A stretch of DNA of 64,000 nucleotides, from positions 1-64,000 of the forward strand of contig JAJSPD010000038.1 of assembly GCA_021307315.1 (NCBI GenBank), in the 5' to 3' direction. Below are positions 1 to 11,746 of the stretch, piece by piece. Source of the stretch: Bisporella sp. PMI_857 (lineage: Eukaryota > Ascomycota > Leotiomycetes > Helotiales > Helotiaceae). A model generated the notes under the pieces. It was not told the DNA's origin and made no database searches. It saw only the letters and a program-made list of their open reading frames with translations. Position 1 is the stretch's first letter. Every line of letters starts with the position of its first letter. A program made the position numbers and the translations under genes.

Positions 1-243
1 TCACCAAGGCTGGGGATATTTGCCGCACCAATTGGGAACGCCATTTCAAGTAAGGTTTGATGGATGGGAATTGAACGAAAGAATGGGTTTGCTTGTTGGC
101 CATGTCTCAAAAGTGCAACCGTTCATTTCTTATATTCGACAGGAGGCCCTGTGCCTCCTACCCTCTACATCCAATCTCCTGGGATGAAGATCTTTGCATG
201 GTGTTTGAACCAAGGATGGTACGCTGTAGGCGAAATCAGTTAG
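1..243 (+). CDS. Possible 3' end of an unrecognised gene (partial)
   Basis: An open frame from base 1 runs to a plausible donor (GTAAGG after base 49). The next exon starts after a TTCGACAG acceptor at 143 and reads to TAG at 241-243. The joined tail is about 48 residues and ends with a protein-like stretch rich in Trp, Tyr and Pro (PPTLYIQSPGMKIFAW then CLNQGWYAVGEIS). No family is recognised. Other frames are also open across the first 49 bases, so the frame upstream of the intron is chosen only because its phase fits the second exon. The gene body lies left of the window. It could equally be non-coding. Confidence 0.35.
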
Positions 244-1147
244 TTAGCGCAAGCAGGTGAGGCAGAATGAATGAGCACAAGGCTAGTGCGGGCTTGGAAC
301 TTGGTATTTTATGTCAACGCCTCTTACGGGGCTGAACATCATTGGACAGCCCACAGCATTAAGCGACGCCTAGCAAAATAATCTTCTACTTACTTTAAGC
401 TCATCTATGTCAGCCTTCTTGGCAGCATAAGCATCGGTATAATATTAAGCTAAGATGCGCTCCTTCGGGTGGCGGTGTCACATCGATTGAGATGGCATGT
501 TATGGTACAATTCTATCGATCTTATACACCCTCTTTATCTGCGGATGATTGAAGGGCGCCTTTGTCGATCAACCGAGCCTGTGCAGGGATTGGACGAACA
601 AATCTTCCCTTTGCTGTAAAGGTGTATCAAGCAGGTAAGAACCGAGTTCGACAACCCAATCTCACTAGGATAAGTTATCGAATCCCTGCTATCAGGGTAA
701 GCCTTGGCCTTTTCCATCTGATAGAAACCTTATTATCTCACGAGTCTCTGGCTATTTTACGGCTGGGATCTAGCACATTTGTGTCGGGCTCACTACTCTC
801 TAGGTGGAATCTGGCGGGCATTATATGGTCGGCCCCATCAAGCATGCGACGTGACATGTTGCAGTAGTCTATTTTATTGTCAAAGGGGTGGTGCTGTTTA
901 ATATCTTCTGGGCGTTCTTGAACTTCACTAACTGACGTGAAAGGACCACCGGGAATGGGTGTTGCGCTTACCTTGGAGCAGATGCTAATTTTGTGGCGAA
1001 TATCCTTCATGGTCAGATCTAACTAGCTAGGCAATGCAAGTTAAGCATTATGTATGAGGAACTATCATTAGAAACAGTCTGCAATTGGCATCGGCAGTTC
1101 TGTCTCGGTGTCGATTATTCTGTCGATAGTACTTGTTTTCCAAACCT

Positions 1148-1200
1148 CCCCCCCCCCCCCTTCTTCTCCTCTCTTTTTTTTTGGGGGGGGGGGGAGGGGG
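1148..1200. repeat. Complementary C13 / G12 homopolymer pair
   Basis: C13 at 1148-1160 is followed by a pyrimidine-only stretch, then G12 at 1183-1194 and G5 at 1196-1200. The two runs are complementary and 22 nt apart, so a GC-only stem is possible; the G tract alone could stack as a quadruplex. Confidence 0.85.
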
Positions 1201-1707
1201 CAGTTGGTGATCAGCTGGCTATCTTACTGACTCTTTTCTAGTTAGGGACGACGCTCTCATCCAAGGAACCTTGGCTACTTAATAAGATACCTCACCAATG
1301 AGTGTACGTCTATCCCCCTGCCCTTCTGGGACTCCGTCTCGTCCTGAGAGATGCTCCTTTTCCCTTCTTGGGACGTTATGTGTGAAGACTATTCGTAACA
1401 TGGTCTATATATATTAGATTTATCTAGAAGTAGTAATAATAGAGGTACTAGATGTAATTAGAAGAGTTCCCTTAATAAGTTACTACTCCAGCTGGCACTA
1501 TCTCATCTGCTGAGTGGAACGGGAGTAGTATTCAAATACTTATTGTCGAGATAGAATATCCAGCTATACGTAATACGCCCACCAACCAAGGCCATTGTAA
1601 TTTTTATCAAATATCACCTTGCCTCTCACAGCCTATTATTATCGAGTGTATAGTTATGTGCTTATATAGTGAAGATAGTGTTCAAGGGATTAACTCCTCC
1701 AGCACAA

Positions 1708-1727
1708 CCCCCCCCCCCCCCCCCCCC
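1708..1727. repeat. C20 homopolymer
   Basis: An uninterrupted run of twenty C at the edge of an A/T-rich stretch. Length is probably variable, and possibly inexact in the assembly. Confidence 0.9.
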
Positions 1728-2257
1728 AAATATTATATACTTAAATTTACCTATTAAAATCATTATTAGAAATACAGTAAAAATATAATAATTGACTTAT
1801 ATAAACTCGTTATTAAACTATAAAATGGGTTAACTCAAATACATTAAATCCGGGTGTTGCCTACTATGCAAAGATATACACTAAGCGACCAGACATTAAT
1901 TACATTGTACATGGCCGGATTGCTTAATATACTGCGGCTATGCTCGATCCATCAACAGGGTTGCTAGCGAATCTAGCAACGGATAGGAACACACGTCTGA
2001 ATAGTGGCCTAGCTCCCGTGGTTGGGTTTATGTAACACCTGTCATTTGGCTAGCGATAGAAGGTTATTAGGAAGTCAGTGAAGTTTGCGCCGGAGGTACC
2101 ATGCGCTGGAACGGAAGGATATAGAATCAGAGCCGTTTATAAGATAACTATCTTACTTTAAGCCTCTACTCGTCTCATACTATTATTCTAATATACAATG
2201 CAATGATGCATAATGTGATCTAGGCACTTGTTGAGTGAGTGGTACATATCAACTTCT

Positions 2258-3716
2258 TTACAGAAGCATCTTCCGAGGATCCTCAATATACTCCTTGACC
2301 TTGACTAGGAATTGCACGGCCTCCCTGCCATCCAATAGGCGATGATCGTACGTTAACGCCAGATACATCATAGGGCGAATGACGATTTGTCCATCGACTA
2401 CGACTGGCTTATCTTTGATAGCATGTAAGCCTAGGACAGCTGTCTGAGGAAGATTAATGATTGGGGTCCCCATCAAGGAGCCGAACACGCCACCATTGCT
2501 GATAGTAAAAGTTCCTCCCGCCATATCCTCGATCGTAAGCTTGTTGTCACGAGCCTATACATAGTTAGTAGCCCGAGGACGGACAAAGAGGAGAACAACA
2601 CACCTTTTTCCCTAACTCGGCAATCGTCCTCTCAATATCGACAAGATCCAATGTCTCCGTATTGCGTACAACTGGTGTCACCAAGCCCTTTTCAGTCGCG
2701 ACAGCAACGCTGATGTCAACATAATCCCTATAGACAATAGTATCGCCGCCATTTGGCCCTTCAATGGAGGCATTGACAGCTGGGATATCCTTCATAGCCA
2801 AAACACAAGCGCGAGAGAACGCGCTCATAAAACCAAGCTTGACCCCGGTCTTTTTGAGGACCTCATCCTTGTACAATTTCCGGAACTCCATGATAGAAGA
2901 CATATCAACTTCGTTAAAGGTTGTGAGGGATGCCGCAGTATTTTGAGACTGCTTTAGACGTTCGGAAATGCGCAAGCGCATCCGGTTCATCTTCACTCGA
3001 CGCTCCTCACGGCTACCAAAAGCAGAGCCTTTCAGATGTAATTAGTACTAGATGAACCAAAAAGAACATTTTCCTAGTATTGTGAGAAGTGTTATATGGG
3101 GAATACATACTGGCTTGCTTTGAATCTGGTTTCTTCGGCTCGGATTTAGATGCATCCTTCGTTAGCTCTGGTTTTGACTCGCTAGCTCCTGGCTTCTTAG
3201 GCGGAGGAGAAGGTTCGCTCTTTTGTTCGTTCTTCGATTCTTCCTTCGCCGGTTCTGAGCTTGAAGGTTCGGGCTCAGCCTTCTTCGCACCAGCCTCAGG
3301 AGGTCCTCCAAGCTCCAGCCGAAGTAAATCCTGGCCAACTGTAACTGTATCCTCCTCGTTTACTAGAAACTCCTTTATGGTGCCAGCTTCGGGGGCATTG
3401 ACTGCAACATCAATCTAGCACAGTTGTTGTTAGTCGAGGACATGGCAGTAGACAGAATCCTCCTCAAGAATAGGAGACAACGCACCTTGTCGGTCTCAAT
3501 TGTTGCAATCTCCTCATCCTGTTCGACATAGTCGCCGACCTGTTTTGAAAACTGCTTCAACGTCCCTTCTGAGATGGACTCAGCCATCTCGGGCACCTTG
3601 ACGACTTTGTCGGCATAACTTCGAAACTGCTGCACAGCAGGAAAGAGAGAGCGCTGAACGGGAGCTTGGTATGCACGCAACGTGCGCGAAGCAAGAAGGA
3701 CTTTCCGAGAAAGCAT
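2258..3716 (-). CDS. KGD2: Dihydrolipoyllysine succinyltransferase, E2 of 2-oxoglutarate dehydrogenase
   Basis: Transfers the succinyl group from a lipoyl arm to CoA in the mitochondrial 2-oxoglutarate dehydrogenase complex (TCA cycle). Exons read 3716-3486, 3414-3111, 3028-2604 and 2554-2258, giving 418 residues. A basic, Ser/Arg-rich presequence (about 1-40) is followed by the lipoyl domain, whose lipoylation motif ETDK ends at Lys77 exactly at the first exon end. A Glu/Lys/Pro/Ser linker (about 118-188) leads to the catalytic domain with the DHRLLDG motif (His391, Asp395). No E3-binding domain lies in the linker, as expected for eukaryotic KGD2 and unlike pyruvate dehydrogenase E2. It is divergent from the complex I subunit gene starting at 4244. 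Introns have standard GT-AG ends (GTGCG, GTATGT, GTGTGT donors). Confidence 0.96.
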
Positions 3717-4243
3717 GATTGAATCGTGGCTGGGCAATAGGAGGTATAGAGAAGAGAGGGAGAAGGGAGTAATTGTGTAGAGACGGGGAGGTTTGAAGTG
3801 CTGGTAATAATTTTGCCGAAACGAGAACAGGTAAGAGGTAATAACCATGTACACACATGGATTCTTTCTTCATGCCAAGCAAACCCACTTACCCCCAGTT
3901 GGGTGTGACAGGGGAAGAAACGCAAAGCCTGAGAACGCACTTCCGCTCGTCATATGGGCTGATTAGTAATTCCTTAGATAAAATTTCACGGGACTGCAAC
4001 ACAGTATCGGCATTTAGTTCTTCCCCTTCCGAAAGCGATGGGATTAGCTTGAACCTTCATCTCTCACTTTCCCCTTGTCCTACCAGAAGACCAATCACTT
4101 TAGATACCTAAGCCCAACTCCAACGGCTGCTGATCATAGAGTCGTAGTGTTGTATTTCTCACGAAGTAGGAGCACGACTCGAGAGAAGAAGGTCAATTGG
4201 CTGTTGCAGCGAACACTCTGCGCGAAGTAGACCCAAGGACAAC
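3717..4243. promoter_or_regulatory. Shared divergent promoter of KGD2 and the complex I B22 subunit
   Basis: The 527 bases between the two start codons hold no gene. Both products are mitochondrial energy proteins. A CCAAT box (GACCAATCAC) lies near 4089-4098. No clear TATA box is seen. Open frames here on both strands are leaders or shadows. Confidence 0.6.
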
Positions 4244-4754
4244 ATGTCTACCAAGCAAGTAGTATCGTGAGTGGCGTGGCGCTGTACCATTTTGTAAGAT
4301 TGCACTCTAATGCCCGCCGCAGGTCTCTTTATAGGCGGTCTCTGAAACTTGCGCTGGATTGGTCCGTAAATCGCCATTTGTGGAGGGGCCAAGCCGTGTA
4401 CCTCAGATCCCTCTTCGAAGCCAACAAGAACATTAGGGATCCAAGACAGCAAAGAGTATGTGCCATGATAGCATAGCTTAGCAACCGAGCTGATGATGGA
4501 TAGGCATTATTTCAAGAGGCGGAGGATCTGCTTGAGAAGTGGAAGCATCCAGATCCATACCACGCGCCTACCGCACCAGGAGGTAATATGTCTATGAGGC
4601 TCTCTGCATATTCTCCCGAATAATGCTGACCCTGCTCTTTTAGGATCCAAGTATGAGAGAAACCTGCCAGCACCAATTCTGGACCGTAAGTTCTGCTCCT
4701 TGGCACCATGTGGCTCTAGGCTAATTAATTATAGCACCTCGTGCAGAACACTAG
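4244..4754 (+). CDS. NDUFB9: NADH:ubiquinone oxidoreductase subunit B22 (NDUFB9, LYR family)
   Basis: Accessory subunit of mitochondrial complex I, of the LYR-motif family. Five exons are needed: 4244-4266, 4323-4455, 4504-4582, 4644-4685 and 4735-4754, giving 98 residues. Exon 1 has only 23 nt and exon 5 only 20 nt, so no long frame marks the gene. The LYR motif (SLYRRSLKLALDW) opens exon 2. Family-typical stretches follow: RHLWRGQAVYLRSLFEANKN, RDPRQQR, EKWKHPDPYHAPTAPGG and SKYERNLPAP. The acceptor at 4502-4503 was preferred to a later one because it restores ALFQEAEDLLEKW. All phases agree. It is slightly shorter than animal homologues at both ends. The start is the only ATG that splices into the LYR exon. 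Confidence 0.9.
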
Positions 4755-5956
<1,202 letters not shown>

Positions 5957-6547
5957 GTTGATGTAGTTTGGGAAGAATCGGTGATGATTGGATGAAGTAG
6001 GTGATAAATAGAACGTGAAGTGGGCGTTGATGTTGTCGTTGAAAAATTTGTGGATGAAGGAAGAAAAGGCGATGATGATGGGGGAGAAGTTGGGTTTTAT
6101 AAGATGTTAGGAAAGGATCACTGATTCAACTGCCTCTCGCGTAGTTAGTGGGGCCGTACCCTATAATGTTGCAGTAAGTTACGGCTGCAGTAGAAACGCG
6201 GTCACCTTTGTTGTGCTCCACACTAACTGGACCCCGGTCACTTTTGGCTGATTAGGTTGAAAGGTGGCATTTTGATTGGCTCGCTTGTCAATTAATCCAT
6301 CAAACGCGTGCCTAGATGCTTTTGATTGGCTATCGCCTAGCTCTTGCACTTTTGGTGATGCGAAGGCCATTCTGCGCTAATGCCAGCATACAAATAATCG
6401 AGCATCCCCTCCTCAACTCCGTCTCTTTTCTTCCTTCATCCAACATCAACGACAACACCCACTACGCCTGCCGCTTTCAATCAACTTCATCTTCATTACT
6501 TTACTCGTACGACTTTCAGTCCATCCACCAAATCCATATCCCTCAAT
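5957..6547. promoter_or_regulatory. Bidirectional H2A-H2B promoter
   Basis: The 591 bases between the start codons carry a minus-strand TATAAAA at 6101-6095 toward H2A. The 12-mer TTTTGATTGGCT (an inverted CCAAT box) occurs twice, at 6270-6281 and 6320-6331, exactly 50 bp apart. A near-repeat of CGGTCACTTTTG lies at 6199-6210 and 6235-6246 with one mismatch. An MCB-type ACGCGT is at 6304-6309. A pyrimidine-rich leader precedes the H2B start. Confidence 0.85.
6270..6331 (-). promoter_or_regulatory. Duplicated CCAAT-box 12-mer, 50-bp phasing
   Basis: Two identical copies of TTTTGATTGGCT on the plus strand, starting at 6270 and 6320, present AGCCAATCAAAA on the minus strand. CCAAT boxes are bound by the HAP/CBF complex; CCAAT repeats are known in histone promoters. 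Confidence 0.75.
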
Positions 6548-7223
<676 letters not shown>

Positions 7224-8448
7224 GCGGCTGATTTTTTGTTATGGTTTTCACTGGGTCTCGGATTTACCCTAGCTTTGGAGCATCTTTAGGATGATGAAGC
7301 TGGTAATCGATATCCACGGGTCTCTTAATGCGTTATGGATGGTTTGCTTTTATTGGGGGCATATGTCTCACGGTTTGCTTTCGGGGTACGTGGGTGTACA
7401 ATACGAGGTCTTCTTAGGGAACCAGAAGGCAATTGAAACATGAATCTATCCATTCGCCTTGTAATTGTGAAAATTTCCATGCCTGCGAAGGCTCTGAATA
7501 TCTGCAACAGCATGATGCCTCGCATCTATATGCTGGGACTTCGGGTCAACCAACCTCGCAAATTAGAACGGCGTGATTTGCATCAGAAACATGATGAAAC
7601 GTTCTACATTATAGCACAGCGAATATCGCAAGAGTTAATGCGGATCAGCGACACGACCAGCCGGGAAGATATTCCGGTGGACGTCCAAATGGACGGAATT
7701 GCTAACACAATATTACACTTGTTTTTTATAGTATCGAGAGAATGATTGCGATTTCCCGGCCGATTGATTATTACGACGGCCTTTTCAGTAATATAGTATG
7801 TGGCAGTTGTAGGATTGATGGGGATGCCCGTGATTTGGGCCCTTGGAACATGCTACAGAACTACGCCGTGGTGCCTCTGGGGAGGCGTGTCACTATCAAA
7901 ATAAATCGACCTACGAAGAATTGTGGAATTATAGTTTCCAGGTGACGAAGAAAGCCAGGAAAACTTTGACGACTCGATGGAGTGAGGATGGGATTTGATA
8001 AAGCTCGGATGAATAATTGATTCTGAAAACGACAAGTGCGCTTGAAGGCAGGAGCACCTAGGTAACGAACATCTCTGGGTAACGATTTCAATCACTGTGG
8101 GAGACAGACATGGAAATTTGTGACAAAGCCCAAGCCCCCACAGGGCCGCGGAATAGCATCATGGTTCACAATAGGATGTGTCTACAGGAGACAAGAACTA
8201 ACTAAACTTTGCAGAACTAGCAGATTCATTGAGTCCAGAGCCAAATCGATGTACGGAGTGTAATATTTCTTGATTACCGATCTGCTACGTATCAGTCCTA
8301 CATGAAAGCAGCAACCAGCATATTCTTGAACGCTAAATAATTGCACTAGTATTGGAAACACCATCTAATGCTTTTTGATGCTTGCGAGGTCAATTGCTAA
8401 ATTCAAAATATGCATACGCTGACGAACCCTTCCCATCTAGGCCCTCAC
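7224..8448. other. Spacer between H2B and SQS1 3' ends
   Basis: 1.2 kb with no supported gene. Two overlapping open frames (7440-7745 and 7742-7945, plus strand; 101 and 67 codons) are not recognisable and sit in different frames without a clear splice joining them. The first part is H2B 3' UTR. Confidence 0.55.
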
Positions 8449-11106
8449 TTAGCCGAGTCCAGCTTTGGAGTTTTTTACAATATGTGTCACGGGTGTCATG
8501 ATTCCCTTGTTGTTGACCGCACCCAGAGCTGTACCGCTGCTCCAACCCATCTTCTCGAGCATGGCCCGGCCTTTATTTTCGATACCAATTTCTGGCGCAG
8601 ATCCTCCCACGACATCGCCGTCGCGATAGCTGTACCCACCCCCGCCTCTGATAGCCCGCTTACCTTTTCTGGCTCCACCTGTATCTGCGCGTCGCAGAAA
8701 TCGTTGCTCAATATCTGCTTCGGCAGCAGAATATGTTCTTGACATATATGCTGAGGTTTGTAACGTTTTGTACAAGATGGGAGAGCGGCCTTGACCTTTG
8801 CCTACCGACTTTGATTTCAAGCCGAACTTATTCGCTATAGCATGAACCAGCTTTCGATCGCCCTTTGTCATAGAGGGAAGCTCAAGGGTTGTGTCGTCTC
8901 GGATCAAGAAATCCTTGATCTCAGCTCTGACTTGATGCATAAGCATGCCTTCCTTATACTTTTCCTTCAGATTAGGCTTTCCACTTTGGCTTCTAAGCAA
9001 ACCCAAGGCGCGCAAGTCTTCTCGTTCTTGTTTTCTTTCCCTTTTCTTTTGTCGGTCATTCTCCCATGCTGCGTGCATTGATGCCTCTAGCTCCGAGTCA
9101 GATAAATCAAATGTTAGCTTCCCTTTGCGACCCCTGGATTTCCGCTTGAGACTCGGTCGTTCGAAGTCCATAACATCAAATCCATCATAAGCGTCAGCTA
9201 AGGCTGTTGCTGCTGGAAAGCCGCCGGGTGGTCGTCTTGATCCACGTCCCCGGCTTTGAGTCTTGGTTGTCTTGATAGAGATACATTAGTTTCTGTTATT
9301 ATGGTAATAGTGCAATGAACAGCTATTTTGAAGAATGACTTACAAGGGGGCGAAAATCTGCTATATTCTCAGTCCTATCGTCCCTCGCACCGTCAAAGAG
9401 CAATAATTCGTGAGATCCCATTCCTAGTTCTTCCTGCTTTCTCAGGAGCCTGGCAATTTGTTTATTCGTGAGTTGGTGTCGGGGAACGTCCATGTCTAGC
9501 TCGTCATCTAACTCATCCTCATCTTGATCTATAAGAATGTAAGTAGGTTTCATAGTCATGTACTTTACAATGCTCATAATGGTATATACTCACCCATGTC
9601 ATCATCTGAGTCTTCAGAGGCATCTAAACTCGGCCGAAATTCAGCTACAAGCCTTTCTTCAGCCTCAAATTCATCAATGAGCTTTGCTGCTCCATAGAAT
9701 GCGATCGTAGTAGCAGCGACCCAACGAGCTTCGTCTATAGTTTGGCCTTCCGTGACAATTAGATATTGTAATCCAGTTGCACGCTCACGCTTTGAATAAA
9801 TCGCCTGGACTTCTCCCGGAACTAGGTGGCTCATGCTTTAGCTAATGCCTTGTGAATGCGATATAACTTCTTCCCAACTATATGGATATCAAGAGTAGAC
9901 TTACCTCCATCTGAAGTGCTCAGATCATCGAAGTTGACAAGGTCTGATCTATCCCAGCCACCATGAGAATGAAATTGTTCGGGTAAAGGTTCTGACTCCT
10001 CTCGCCATGCTCCGTCACTCGTGCCCCCTAACTCACGTTGGTTGAAAGGACCTAATAGTTCATCACTGTCATCCATATTGGCAATATAGTCGGCGTATAA
10101 TGGATCTTCATGTTCTTGAATAGATTTTCGTCCTCGACCTCGTTGACGAGATTTCGAGCTCCCTTTGTTCGGAAGAATGGCCTCAAACTGGGAGGACGAC
10201 TCATCAAGTTCCTGATACAGCTTCATAGCATCATGCTTTGCATATAACGTCTCCTCTAAAAGTTCTTCTTGAAAGAGTATCTTTGCATCAACAAGCTGAA
10301 TTCTTGCATCTATAGTATCTGCTACCGTTAGGGCCTTCTTTTGAACTGATAGAGGCGAGGGCTGTGGATTTGCACTGTGTGATGTAGTCATCGATTGGTT
10401 CTTTCGCCCGCAGAAAAGTATGACCTCCTCACTGGAGTCTGATGGTGTGGGTGATACAGAGCGCGGTTGGGGCTTTGGAATGTTGATCTCCTCACGCTGA
10501 GTCTACGGAACCTTAGAATTAGCCATTATCCTGCCTACAGTATGAATATTCTGGGTCTGTCCACACTTACGCCTACTGTATCAAGCACAAAACTGGGTGG
10601 TATGGATTTTTCTTGCTCAATCATAACCTCGATCACATCCTCATATGAAGCTTTAGGATTTCCCTGGTTTCCAGTCTCTGTGTCCTCCTCAACTATAACC
10701 TCTATATTTTGTTCCGTTTTGTCTTCTTCCGTGATCTTATCTTCCTGTGACGACTCTACGTTAGTGATTGTATGACAATGAGGCTTAGGAAACTTATGTG
10801 CAACACTTTATATATCGAACAATCCATTTCAACTGTACTTACCAGACTAAGTGACGCGAGCGCATCCCTCAAGTTGGGTGGGTCATATGTTCCGGCGCTG
10901 ACGAAGGCAATCTTCGAATTTCTTAATTTCTGGACCGAATCTCCCCAGTGATGGCGTTCGGTATTGCGGGCTTCATCTGCGAGAGTAAATGCATGGCGTT
11001 CATCTCTTGAACTGCCAGCGCCACTGAGAGGCTGGAATGAAACTCGACCGCCGTTTTTCGAATACAATTTGCCTCGTGGGCCACCACCTCTTTTGCCTCG
11101 GGGCAT
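8449..11106 (-). CDS. SQS1: R3H and G-patch protein Sqs1 (Prp43 cofactor)
   Basis: G-patch activator of the DEAH helicase Prp43 in ribosome biogenesis and spliceosome disassembly. Six exons: 11106-10843, 10753-10571, 10502-9905, 9821-9594, 9528-9344 and 9270-8449; 759 residues. The start is the ATG of MPRGKRGGGPRGKLYSKNGG, a basic Gly/Arg-rich N-terminus typical of the family. The middle is acidic and disordered, with the EEVILFCGR motif. Near the C-terminus an R3H domain (LELPSMTKGDRKLVHAIANK) precedes a G-patch (GRAMLEKMGWSSGTALG) and a short tail ending KAGLG. The exon 3 to 4 junction uses CTAG at 9823-9822; an apparent ATG at 9834 lies inside that intron. The exon 2 acceptor (GTAGAG) is the least certain boundary. 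Confidence 0.9.
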
Positions 11107-11675
11107 CCTAAAGTGTACTTTAAGCCTACAGTGAGGAGTTGAATATGCCGCCTCTTTCCATGAGCGTGAATGTGGAATGAAGGATTGGGTTATGTTTGAT
11201 AGTGGAATGGACAAGGCGTCATAAGCGGGATGGAATTTATCGACCTCTCGCTTATCATTATCGATAAGATCTGGGGAGAGCCACAATAAACAAGCCACAG
11301 GACTTGAACCAACTGCACCATCCACTCACAGGACACGGCAGACAAGGCGAGGCAAGACAGTCATCTTGTGAACTAAGGAGACATGGGACATTGTCTATGG
11401 TCGGTCATAAGCTCCCTCTCCTCTCTAGAATCAACAACACCTTTTCTACTGAATTTGCCCATTACTGCTTGTCATAAAATTCTGCCACCAGCCGCGACTA
11501 CTGTTAACTTCCTTTCTTTGAAGTCCTCTACAGCACTACTGTATTATCATTACCACCATCTGTTTGGTGCCCCTCATCGTCCCGACCATCCATAGCTCGA
11601 GGTCAACCACCCCACACTGCATCGTACATAGTCTATTTCTGTGCCGACACATAAAGGAGCACGAATATATGAGCC
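11107..11675. promoter_or_regulatory. Divergent SQS1/ATG4 intergenic region
   Basis: Holds both leaders. An out-of-frame ATG at 11669 precedes the ATG4 start. No other gene is seen. Confidence 0.6.
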
Positions 11676-11746
11676 ATGGCAAATGTCGATTTCAGTCGAT
11701 ACAAGCGAATAGTACAGTACTTTTACGATCCCGAACCTACAAATGA
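11669..11746 (+). promoter_or_regulatory. Upstream ORF overlapping the ATG4 start
   Basis: ATG at 11669 is seven bases before the ATG4 start and reads 25 codons to a stop at 11746 in another frame. Its context is weak (T at -3, A at +4), while the main ATG has G at -3 and +4. Leaky scanning would be expected if the leader includes it. Confidence 0.5.

Larger units (their letters stand above)
244..2257. other. Gene-poor, partly A/T-rich spacer with homopolymer tracts
   Basis: No convincing gene in about 2 kb. Open frames exist on both strands between 535 and 1010, but they resemble no family and have no supporting splice pattern. From about 1381 to 1860 and again near 2150-2220 the sequence is visibly A/T-rich and full of TA dinucleotides, as decayed or RIP-mutated repeats look in Pezizomycotina; that origin is inference. 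The spacer holds a C13 and G12 pair at 1148-1194 and a C20 run at 1708-1727. The last part (about 2160-2257) is probably KGD2 3' UTR. Confidence 0.6.

Noticed and set aside
738..1010. 90-codon minus frame in the left spacer
   Set aside because: No family similarity by eye, no consistent exon partners, next to low-complexity tracts.
7440..7945. Two overlapping plus-strand open frames after H2B
   Set aside because: Different frames, no good splice linking them, no recognisable residues; probably chance frames in the spacer.
9574..9834. Separate minus-strand gene starting at the ATG at 9834
   Set aside because: The ATG falls inside an intron of SQS1; the frame is SQS1 exon 4 (9821-9594).
11300..11330. 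tRNA-like box A/B motifs on the minus strand (GGTTCAAGTCC next to TGGTGCAGTTGG)
   Set aside because: The two boxes abut, leaving no room for D-arm and anticodon arms; no cloverleaf can be drawn.
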